Shown here: piece after piece, positions 15,745-22,290 of the stretch | How the letters are laid out: each line of letters opens with the position of its first letter | Numbering within the stretch: position 1 is the stretch's first letter | NCBI GenBank assembly: GCA_021812805.1 | Contig: JAKAMQ010000008.1 | Span: 1-36,100, forward strand | Direction: 5' to 3' | DNA: 36,100 nucleotides | Origin: Acidobacteriota bacterium | Lineage (GTDB): Bacteria > Acidobacteriota > Holophagae > Holophagales > Holophagaceae | Notes under the pieces: generated by a model | Databases searched by the model: none | What the model was told of the DNA's origin: nothing | The model's input: only the letters and a program-made list of their open reading frames with translations | Position numbers and translations under genes: made by a program

Positions 15745-16170
15745 ATGATCAGGGACACGCACCAGACATTCTCGCCGGAGCGCCGGAAGGCGCTCCGGCA
15801 CGGAATCCTGTTCCTGTGCGGCGCGTCCTTCGCCGGGGCCTTGGTGGCCATGCTGCGGGAGGTCCGCACCCGGCAGGAACCTGAAACGGTCCACCTCCCC
15901 CCGGATCTGGCGGAGGGGCTTTCCATCGAAGGCCCGGTGATCGTCTTCCGCGAGGCCTCCGGTCAGCTCCTCGCCTTCTCCAGCCGCTGCACCCACCTGG
16001 GCTGTCGTCTGGACCGCATCCAGGGCGGAGAGGCAGTCTGCCCTTGCCACGGCTCACGTTTTCATCCAGACGGATCTGTGGCCCAAGGGCCGGCCTCGCG
16101 CCCGCTCCTCCCCGTGAAACTTGAACCGGACGGATCCTCGGGGGGATGGATCGCCCGTGTCCAGTCCTAG
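15745..16170 (+). CDS. Rieske [2Fe-2S] protein of a cytochrome bc-type complex
   Basis: 141 residues from ATG 15745 (MIRDTHQTFSPERRKALRHG); an in-frame ATG at 15718 would add nine residues, and the site AGG six bases before 15745 is slightly better. A single membrane anchor (GILFLCGASFAGALVAML, about residues 21-38) is followed by a soluble Rieske fold: CTHLGC and CPCHGS supply the two Cys and two His ligands of the [2Fe-2S] cluster. The protein is short, near the small menaquinol Rieske type. Its last 14 nt overlap the cytochrome start, so the two are made together. It should accept electrons from quinol at the Qo site of the fused cytochrome b and pass them to a c-type haem. Confidence 0.92.
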   Translation: MIRDTHQTFSPERRKALRHGILFLCGASFAGALVAMLREVRTRQEPETVHLPPDLAEGLSIEGPVIVFREASGQLLAFSSRCTHLGCRLDRIQGGEAVCPCHGSRFHPDGSVAQGPASRPLLPVKLEPDGSSGGWIARVQS

Positions 16171-18880
16171 ACCCACACCCCTCGCAACCCCCTGGGGCAC
16201 TCTGGGGGACTTGGCCACGGCATCCTTCGTCCTGGCGGCCCTCACGGGCGCGGTCCTGGCCATTCCCTACGACCCCGCGAACGCCTACGGATCCATCGCC
16301 ACCCTGCTTCTGGCCAACGCACCCGGCAGCTTCTTCCGCAACCTGCACTACTGGTCAGCCCAGTTCTGTCTGGTGTTGTCGGTCCTGCACCTCGCGGATC
16401 ACCTGTGGCTGAGCACCGAAGGCAGGGTTCGACGCGGCGCATGGCTTCGACTCACCTTGTCGCTGCCGATCCTGGTCTACCTCATGCTGAGCGGATTCCT
16501 CCTCCGGGGTGATCTGGAAGGCCAGCAGGCCCTGCGCATCGTCTCCCAGATCTTGGGTCAGGTCCCAGTCCTGGGTGCGCCGCTGGTCACCCTCCTGTTT
16601 GGCCGTGGGGGGCGCCTGGACGTGGTGTACGTGCAGCATGCGGCCACGGCCACGATCCTGGTGTGGCTCTTCATCCAGGAGCACACCCGCCGGCTCTGGC
16701 CCCGCCCGGCGGCCTTCCTGGCCGCAGGCCTGGCCGCAACGCTTCTCTCCCTGGGGTTTTCGCCGGGCCTCCACGACGGCCTGGATCCCATCGTCAAAGG
16801 CCCTTGGTACTTCCTGGGTCTGCAGGAGATCCTCCACTGGACCCGCTGGCCAGTCCTGGTGCCCTTCACCATCGTCCTCCTGGTGGCCATTCTCTACGCC
16901 ATTCCTCGATTGAAATCCCCCTGGGCCCGGCGGGCCAAGTGGACCCTGCTGGGGCTGGGCCTGGTGTACGGGGGGCTTTGCGGCGTGGGGGGCGTGTTAC
17001 GTGGAGAATCCTGGAGCTGGGGCCCCGCCTGGCCCCGGGGGGGCGGGAACCTCCAGGTGGGCTGGGTCTTCGCGCGGACGCCTGCTGCGCCAGTGCCTCT
17101 GCCTCTGGTGCAGGGGCACCCCGAAGGCTGCCTCGTCTGCCACGTCGGCATGACCGGCCTCGGGAACGCGCATCGACCCGAAGCCGTGGGCTGTGCATCC
17201 TGCCACGGCGGGAATCCCCTCACCCTGCAGAAGAGCAGAGCCCACGCGGGCATGATCCGGATCCCGGGCAACCTGGCCGACGCCGCCCGAAGTTGCGGCA
17301 CCTCGGCCTGCCACGCCGAGATCATCCCCCGGGTGGATCGATCCGTGATGACCACCATGGCGGGCGTGGTGGCCGTGGACCGCCATGCTTTCGGGGAGGC
17401 CCCCGCCCCTGGGGGCGGAATCCCCAAGGTGGCCGCCCTGGGGCACAGCCCGGCGGACACCCACCTGCGGCAACTCTGCGCCGGCTGCCACCTGGGCACT
17501 CCCAAGGAGCACCTGGGCACGGACACCGGAGACACCCCCGGCGGCGGATGTCTGGCCTGCCATCTGGTGTACAGTCCGGCGGCACAGAAGGCCCTCGCAA
17601 CGGATCAGCGCCAGCGGAGCACGGGGCGCGCAGAGGCCCCCAAGGTGCATCCGGCGCTCTCCCTGGACCTGGACGATGGGAAGTGTTTCTTCTGCCACAG
17701 CCGCTCTGGGCGGATCTCCCTCGCCTATGAGGGCTGGATGGAGCTGCAGGATCCCCCGGACAGTCTGCGCGGCACTGCCGACCAGATCAGCGGCCGGTAC
17801 CGCACCCTGGCGGATGACCGCGTGCTCGAGCGGATCACGCCCGACATCCACCAGGAGAAGGGCATGGCCTGCGTGGATTGCCACACGGCCACGGAGGTCA
17901 TGGGGGACGGTACGACCCACGCCTTCAAGCGGGAGCAGGTGCGCCTCGCCTGCCAGGACTGCCACAGCCGGCCCGGACAGCCGCTGCCCTCCCTGCCCCT
18001 GAAGGCCCTGGATCCCGAATCCCGAAGGCTCCTGGTCCTGCGGGCCTGGCCGGGTGGCACCCCCCAGCGCTTCATCCGAACGGAGCGCGGAGAGGCCCTA
18101 GTGAACGGCACTTTCGACGAGACGAGCGGGCGGCCCATGTTGATCCGCAAGAAGACGGGACAGCGCCTGCCCCTCTTGTCCCAGATCAGCGACTGCTCGG
18201 CCCCCGCTCATGCCCGCCTCGCCTGCGGCGCCTGCCATACCGCCTGGACCCCCAGTTGCGCCTCTTGCCACACCTCCTTCGACCGCACTGCAGAATCCTA
18301 TGACTGGATCGCCCGCAAGGATGTAGCCGGTGCCTGGGTGGAGACCTCCCAGGCCTTCGAGGCCCGTCCGCCCACTCTCGGCATCCAGGCGGGCGAACCT
18401 GGCGGCCAATCCACGGTCCAGACCTTCGCGCCCGGCATGGTGATGACCCTGGATCGCCCCGGTGTGCCGACCACCTTCCAGCGCCGCTACGCGCGGAGCG
18501 AGCCCCACACCACCACTCGGAGATCGCGCCCCTGCGCCTCCTGCCACAACGATTCCCAGGCCCTGGGCTATGGCCGGGGGCAGCTCCGCTTCGCGGCCAC
18601 GGGCCGGGACGGGCGCTGGACCTTCATCCCTGCCTTGCCTCCGGGCCCCGATGGGTTGCCCGCCGATGCCTGGATCCCCTTCCTCGGCACCCGGACAGAA
18701 CCCGTGTCCACGCGGCTGGACGTGCGGCCCTTCAGCGTGGATGAGCAACGCCGCATCCTCACCGTCGGCGCCTGCCTCACCTGCCATGATGGCGCGTCCC
18801 ACGTCATGCGGAATTCCCTTCACGACTTCAAGGGGCTCCTGGCGCGCCGCAGCCCACGTTGTCGCCTACCGGTCTGGTGA
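16157..18880 (+). CDS. Cytochrome b fused to a 12-haem cytochrome c
   Basis: 907 residues from GTG 16157, preferred over the track TTG at 16121 because GGATGGA sits six bases before it; residue numbers use this start. The first 290 residues are a cytochrome b membrane domain: haem-ligand histidine pairs H64/H78 (LHYWSAQFCLVLSVLH) and H161/H176 (HAATATILVWLFIQEH), then KGPWYFLGLQEILHW, which corresponds to the PEWY quinol-site region of cytochrome b. About eight hydrophobic helices are present. From about residue 325 to the end is a periplasmic domain with twelve c-type haem motifs: CLVCH, CASCH, CGTSACH (CX4CH), CAGCH, CLACH, CFFCH, CVDCH, CQDCH, CGACH, CASCH, CASCH, CLTCH. The architecture implies quinol oxidation coupled to a long haem wire. 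A bidirectional hairpin follows the stop. Confidence 0.92.
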   Translation: MSSPRPTPLATPWGTLGDLATASFVLAALTGAVLAIPYDPANAYGSIATLLLANAPGSFFRNLHYWSAQFCLVLSVLHLADHLWLSTEGRVRRGAWLRLTLSLPILVYLMLSGFLLRGDLEGQQALRIVSQILGQVPVLGAPLVTLLFGRGGRLDVVYVQHAATATILVWLFIQEHTRRLWPRPAAFLAAGLAATLLSLGFSPGLHDGLDPIVKGPWYFLGLQEILHWTRWPVLVPFTIVLLVAILYAIPRLKSPWARRAKWTLLGLGLVYGGLCGVGGVLRGESWSWGPAWPRGGGNLQVGWVFARTPAAPVPLPLVQGHPEGCLVCHVGMTGLGNAHRPEAVGCASCHGGNPLTLQKSRAHAGMIRIPGNLADAARSCGTSACHAEIIPRVDRSVMTTMAGVVAVDRHAFGEAPAPGGGIPKVAALGHSPADTHLRQLCAGCHLGTPKEHLGTDTGDTPGGGCLACHLVYSPAAQKALATDQRQRSTGRAEAPKVHPALSLDLDDGKCFFCHSRSGRISLAYEGWMELQDPPDSLRGTADQISGRYRTLADDRVLERITPDIHQEKGMACVDCHTATEVMGDGTTHAFKREQVRLACQDCHSRPGQPLPSLPLKALDPESRRLLVLRAWPGGTPQRFIRTERGEALVNGTFDETSGRPMLIRKKTGQRLPLLSQISDCSAPAHARLACGACHTAWTPSCASCHTSFDRTAESYDWIARKDVAGAWVETSQAFEARPPTLGIQAGEPGGQSTVQTFAPGMVMTLDRPGVPTTFQRRYARSEPHTTTRRSRPCASCHNDSQALGYGRGQLRFAATGRDGRWTFIPALPPGPDGLPADAWIPFLGTRTEPVSTRLDVRPFSVDEQRRILTVGACLTCHDGASHVMRNSLHDFKGLLARRSPRCRLPVW

Positions 18881-18899
18881 TCCGGCACGCCAAACAAAC

Positions 18900-18925
18900 G
18901 CGGGGCCCGGTCACCCGGGCCCCGC
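18900..18925. terminator. Bidirectional hairpin terminator between convergent genes
   Basis: GCGGGGCCCGG-TCAC-CCGGGCCCCGC is a perfect 11-bp stem with a 4-nt loop, 20 nt after the cytochrome stop and 24 nt beyond the stop of the opposing small-protein gene. There is no clear T-run on either side, but the very GC-rich stem and the convergent position fit a shared terminator. Confidence 0.7.
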
Positions 18926-18948
18926 TCCTCGCCGCATGCTCCAACCCT

Positions 18949-19239
18949 CTAGCACCCCGCAGCGGCCAGGCTCTTGTCGAAGGTCACTTCCTCGCCATCC
19001 TTCAGCTCGTTGGCCTTGGGGGAGGAAAGGGTCACGGTGACACCTTCCACCGCCGTGATCTTGCCGTTGATCTTGTGGTTGATCTTCACCTGGATGCCCT
19101 TCTTCACCCAGGAGGCGAGCGCGCCTTCGGTCTTCACCACCACGGTCCGATCCTTGACGGACACGACCTTTCCCTTGGCGGGGGCGGCGAACGCGGCAGT
19201 GGCCACGAGGACGGCAAGCAGGGCAGAACGCTTGAACAT
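18949..19239 (-). CDS. Small secreted protein, paralogue A
   Basis: 96 residues of unknown function. A signal peptide (MFKRSALLAVLVATAAFAAPA) is followed by a short, probably all-beta domain: KGKVVSVKDRTVVVKTEGALASWVKKGIQVKINHKINGKITAVEGVTVTLSSPKANELKDGEEVTFDKSL, ending AAAGC. It is clearly paralogous to the protein at 25785-26123 (shared GKVVSV, W, VKIN, G-I-AV, TL-SPKA-ELK-GE-VTFD-SL and a C-terminal Gly-Cys). The ribosome site is AAAAGGAG. It is the last gene of cassette 1, 38 nt after porin 1, so probably co-expressed with the Mo reductase operon. Family unrecognised; the fold suggestion is from strand alternation only. Confidence 0.87.
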   Translation of the reverse strand: MFKRSALLAVLVATAAFAAPAKGKVVSVKDRTVVVKTEGALASWVKKGIQVKINHKINGKITAVEGVTVTLSSPKANELKDGEEVTFDKSLAAAGC

Positions 19240-19277
19240 GGGAGCTCCTTTTAGGAAACGGGCCGGGCCCGGGGGAT

Positions 19278-20603
19278 CTAGAAGACGATCTGAAGCATCA
19301 TCCGATAGGTGTTGTAGGAGGTTACCTTCGGCGTGGTTCCGACTACGTCGCCAACCAGGTTCGTGGGCTGGTCGAAGTCGGTCTTCAGGTACTCCGCGGT
19401 GAGTCGCACGTTCTGGCCGTGGATGTAGTAGTTGATCCCGCCACCGGTCTGCTTAATGCGCTGGTTCGTGGCATTGAGCAGGGACGGGAAACGCCAGTTT
19501 TCCGCCAGAACGTAGGGCTGGACCAGGCCTTCCTGGCCCACGGTGACGGGCAGGAGGTAGGCGCCCTTCACATAGTTGCCTTCCTTCTGACCGTTGAGAC
19601 CGCCGATGTTGGCCAGCAGGTCGCCGGGGTTCTTGTTGGTGAGGTAGGCATCCTGGAAGTCGTTTTTTAGATACTGGCCCGTGAGGGTGTAGGTGCCCGC
19701 GTTGGCTGTGGGGTATTCGAACAGGAAATCCCCGGCTATGGCTTTGTAGTCCACCGTATCGCCGTTGAGGATGTTGCCGGTGGCATCCACGTTCTTGTAG
19801 ACCGCCGAGGCCTGGTAGGCATAGCCGCCGCCGACGGTGAGGATCGTCGCCTGCCCCAGATAGCTCCCCGCGTAACCAGAACCCGGCTCGGGATCCAGGA
19901 AGGCGTAAGCCACACGGCCCACGTACTCGAAGGTGTTCTTAGGCTGCATGGAGGACTTGAAGGTCGCTCCCGTGAACGGGTTGGCGGCCGTGGTGTAGCC
20001 CTCTCTCCCCTGGAAGGCGCCGAGCCAGTAGTCGAGCTTGTGGTCGAAGAATCCGCCCCAGGCCACCGCGCCGGTGTCACGACTGAACTTGGCGGCGGAG
20101 TTGCCATAGGCGGTGTAGACGAACATGGAGCGGTCCTGGGACAGCGGCGCGAAGCAGTCATCCAAGTTGGCCCGGGTAAGGGGAAGCTTGGTGAGGCCGA
20201 TCTTGAAGTTCAGCGCGTCGCTCAGTCCAGCCGTGATGTAAGCATCGATGATCCGCACATCCCGATCATCCGCATTCGTGTCCTGCCCCGAAACGCCATA
20301 GCCGAGGGGACCCTGCTTGGAGGTACCCGTGGCGCCGCAAGACTGCCACTTGAAACCCCACACGTCATTGAATTTGCCAGTAAGGGTCAACCGGAGACGC
20401 TGGAAATGGATGTCCGTACGGGAGCCGCGATGGTCCATGCCGTTGCCCAGGTCGGTCTCCTCGGCGAACACCTGGCCCTTGAGGTTGATCTTGATGTTCT
20501 TGACCCATTCGGGGACGTCCTGGGCCCGTGCGATGGTGGCGAAAGCGAACGCCGTCAGGCCCAGCGTCAAAGGGCGCCGGAGGGTGTGTCGGGGGGAAGC
20601 CAT
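19278..20603 (-). CDS. Outer membrane porin, phosphate-selective OprO/OprP-like
   Basis: 441 residues from ATG 20603, preceded by AAGGAG; the track start at 20669 is not supported. A signal peptide (LTLGLTAFAFATIARAQ) is followed by a 16-strand-type barrel pattern: INLKGQVFAEETDLGNG, RTDIHFQRLRLTLTGKFNDVWGFKWQ, DVRIIDAYITAGLSDALNFKIGLTKLPLTRANL, repeated aromatic strands and a C-terminal Phe (YRMMLQIVF) typical of Bam substrates. This matches the OprO/P porin family, which often passes anions. It lies 143 nt after the phsC-like gene and 38 nt before the small secreted protein. A perfect inverted repeat and a run of nine C (coding strand) lie in its leader. Role: probably passage of an anionic respiratory substrate, by inference from context. 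Confidence 0.9.
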   Translation of the reverse strand: MASPRHTLRRPLTLGLTAFAFATIARAQDVPEWVKNIKINLKGQVFAEETDLGNGMDHRGSRTDIHFQRLRLTLTGKFNDVWGFKWQSCGATGTSKQGPLGYGVSGQDTNADDRDVRIIDAYITAGLSDALNFKIGLTKLPLTRANLDDCFAPLSQDRSMFVYTAYGNSAAKFSRDTGAVAWGGFFDHKLDYWLGAFQGREGYTTAANPFTGATFKSSMQPKNTFEYVGRVAYAFLDPEPGSGYAGSYLGQATILTVGGGYAYQASAVYKNVDATGNILNGDTVDYKAIAGDFLFEYPTANAGTYTLTGQYLKNDFQDAYLTNKNPGDLLANIGGLNGQKEGNYVKGAYLLPVTVGQEGLVQPYVLAENWRFPSLLNATNQRIKQTGGGINYYIHGQNVRLTAEYLKTDFDQPTNLVGDVVGTTPKVTSYNTYRMMLQIVF

Positions 20604-20622
20604 GGATCGCTCCTTGAGAAAC

Positions 20623-20631
20623 GGGGGGGGG
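20623..20631. repeat. Homopolymer run (nine G/C) in porin leader
   Basis: Nine consecutive G on the plus strand (C on the coding strand) lie 20 nt before the porin 1 start, between the inverted repeat and the ribosome site. Such tracts can slip during replication. A 7-nt run lies at the same place before porin 2 (28033-28039). Confidence 0.5.
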
Positions 20632-20637
20632 ATGAGT

Positions 20638-20663
20638 GTTAGACGATGGCTTAATCGTCTAAC
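20638..20663. promoter_or_regulatory. Perfect 10-bp inverted repeat upstream of porin 1
   Basis: GTTAGACGAT-GGCTTA-ATCGTCTAAC is a perfect dyad with a 6-nt spacer, 35 nt before the porin 1 start and 84 nt after the end of the cytochrome b gene. There is no following T-run, so an operator for a dimeric regulator is as likely as a terminator of the upstream operon. Confidence 0.45.
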
Positions 20664-20712
20664 GAGCATGCTTCAATCTGAGGTCTTCACCGGCCCGAAG
20701 CCAAGTGAATGG

Positions 20713-20733
20713 TTCGCATGGAGGCCATGCGAA
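20713..20733. repeat. Inverted repeat TTCGCATGG-AGG-CCATGCGAA downstream of the phsC-like gene
   Basis: A perfect 9-bp dyad with a 3-nt spacer, 14 nt past the cytochrome b stop; CGCATGG occurs a third time just after it (20738-20742 region). The same nonamer TTCGCATGG recurs at 24600-24608 in the divergent LysR/phsA region. It may be a weak terminator stem (no T-run) or a binding site. Confidence 0.4.
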
Positions 20734-20746
20734 AACCGCATGGTTC

Positions 20747-21559
20747 CTACGTGGAGGAAGACTCGTTTGCCTTGGTGGGATCCGGTTGGACGGCCTGGTC
20801 GTGCTTCACTTCCCAGGCCTGTTCCTTGAGCTTCATCTCCCTCCACCACTTGAAGTGATGGGAGTAGGCGAACACCTCGTCCACCACGCCGGAGAACATG
20901 GAGAAGAAGGCAGGCTTTTCTTCCGGGAACACCGCGCCCATGTAGACGTGGACGATCAGCCCTGAGAACACGCCGCCCACGGCGCAGAAGTGGATGAGGG
21001 CCGCCCAGCCCACCACGGCCGTTCCGAACAGGTGGAACGCCATGATGAGGCCCGTGGCCATGATGACCGGCAGGGCCGCGTACACCATCAGGGCGAACAG
21101 CTTCTGGCCTGCGTTGTAGACACCCTGGGGAGGGAGCGATTCGCTGGAGCGCCCAAGGATGCCCAGCACCCGGATGCGCAGCCAGGCCATGTCGTCGGCA
21201 TCCAGGGCGATCTCCCGCTTCAGCACTTCCTGGGAGAGGTAGGTCCGCCAGCCGAACAGGCCATAGACCAGGAAGACCGCGATCCAGGTGAGGCCGAGGC
21301 CCAGGTGGATGCGCATCAGGTTGGCCCGTGACCCGGCCAGCTCTGTGAGGGTCTGGATGAAGGCCACGGGCACCACCCGGAGACGATCCGCGGAAACCAG
21401 CGCGACCCCGGTGCTCAGCTCCCAGATCCACACCAGGGCATTGAACCAGTGCAGCAGGATGATGGCGATGTGGTGCTTCTTGAGGTGCCGCTGCCGCATG
21501 GCCTCGACCTGCTCGCCGCTGAGTGGAATCGGATGTTCGGGAATCGGACTAGTCTTCAT
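20747..21559 (-). CDS. Cytochrome b membrane subunit, PhsC/FdnI-like (quinol oxidising)
   Basis: 270 residues from ATG 21559, chosen because AGAGGA lies five to six bases upstream; the ATG at 21574 is an alternative. It belongs to the formate dehydrogenase gamma / thiosulfate reductase PhsC type di-haem cytochrome b. Four to five helices are visible; candidate haem-ligand histidines are H37 (LLHWFNALVW), H85 (RIHLGLGLTW), H190 and H204 (ALIHFCAVGGVFSGLIVH), the last pair 14 apart as in FdnI. It anchors the Mo and Fe-S subunits and exchanges electrons with the quinone pool. It overlaps the Fe-S subunit gene by 11 nt. A cytochrome b rather than an NrfD protein makes this operon PhsABC-like rather than PsrABC-like. 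Confidence 0.9.
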   Translation of the reverse strand: MKTSPIPEHPIPLSGEQVEAMRQRHLKKHHIAIILLHWFNALVWIWELSTGVALVSADRLRVVPVAFIQTLTELAGSRANLMRIHLGLGLTWIAVFLVYGLFGWRTYLSQEVLKREIALDADDMAWLRIRVLGILGRSSESLPPQGVYNAGQKLFALMVYAALPVIMATGLIMAFHLFGTAVVGWAALIHFCAVGGVFSGLIVHVYMGAVFPEEKPAFFSMFSGVVDEVFAYSHHFKWWREMKLKEQAWEVKHDQAVQPDPTKANESSST

Positions 21560-22280
21560 AGTCTTCCTCTCCATGCCAGAGCTGATGGAAGAAGGCGACG
21601 GCCTGGCCCGCGAAGGTCAGCCCCACGGCCCCCACGACGACCGGTCTTGCCACCTTCTCCCAGAGGCTTCCGGAAACCGGCATGTGGGGCGGTCGGGGAG
21701 GGAAGGCGTCCATGACGAGGGCCACTTGCTGGGGCTTGCCCTGGTAGTAGACATGGGGCCCCACGTGAATGGCCTGGGTCTCCCGGCGCTGGGCACCCAG
21801 GTCGTACACCAGCTTGAAGACCGGGCTTTCGCGATCCTCCAGGTTCCCAAAGACCTTGGCGTGGGTGGGACAGGTCGCCACGCAGGCCGGCTCCTGACCC
21901 CGTGCGACGCGCGGGGCGCAGAAATCGCACTTGTCGGCCTTCTTGAGGACGGGATGGATGTAGCGGGCGTCGTAGGGACAGGCCGCCACACAGTAGCCGC
22001 AGCCGATGCACACCTCGCGGTTCACCCGGACGGCGCCGTTGGCATCGCGGAAGGTGGCGCCGGAGGGGCAGGCGGGCAGACAGGGCGCCTCGTCGCACTG
22101 GGCGCACTGGGCCACCAGGATGCCCGCCGCCAAATCGGGGAAGGTGCCTTGCACAGGCGTGTGCTGGATGTGCGTGCGGGCATAGCCCGCCGGCACGTCC
22201 CATTCGGCGTTGCAGGCGGCGGTGCAGGCCTGACAGCCCACGCACCTCCGAAGATCCGTGACCATGGCATGGCGGGTCAT
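21549..22280 (-). CDS. Four-[4Fe-4S] electron transfer subunit with C-terminal membrane helix, PhsB/FdnH-like
   Basis: 243 residues. Four cysteine clusters carry electrons between the Mo subunit and the cytochrome b: CVGCQACTAAC, CAQCDEAPCLPACP, CIGCGYCVAACP and CDFCAPRVARGQEPACVATCP. A C-terminal hydrophobic helix (VARPVVVGAVGLTFAGQAVAFF) resembles the anchor of FdnH, so the protein probably sits on the periplasmic face held by this helix; it has no Tat signal of its own and would travel with the Mo subunit. The start is preceded by a strong AGGAGGAA site, 10 nt after the Mo subunit stop. The DMSO reductase-type beta-subunit family is certain; substrate system follows the Mo subunit. Confidence 0.93.
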   Translation of the reverse strand: MTRHAMVTDLRRCVGCQACTAACNAEWDVPAGYARTHIQHTPVQGTFPDLAAGILVAQCAQCDEAPCLPACPSGATFRDANGAVRVNREVCIGCGYCVAACPYDARYIHPVLKKADKCDFCAPRVARGQEPACVATCPTHAKVFGNLEDRESPVFKLVYDLGAQRRETQAIHVGPHVYYQGKPQQVALVMDAFPPRPPHMPVSGSLWEKVARPVVVGAVGLTFAGQAVAFFHQLWHGEEDYED

Positions 22281-22290
22281 GGGTTCCTCC

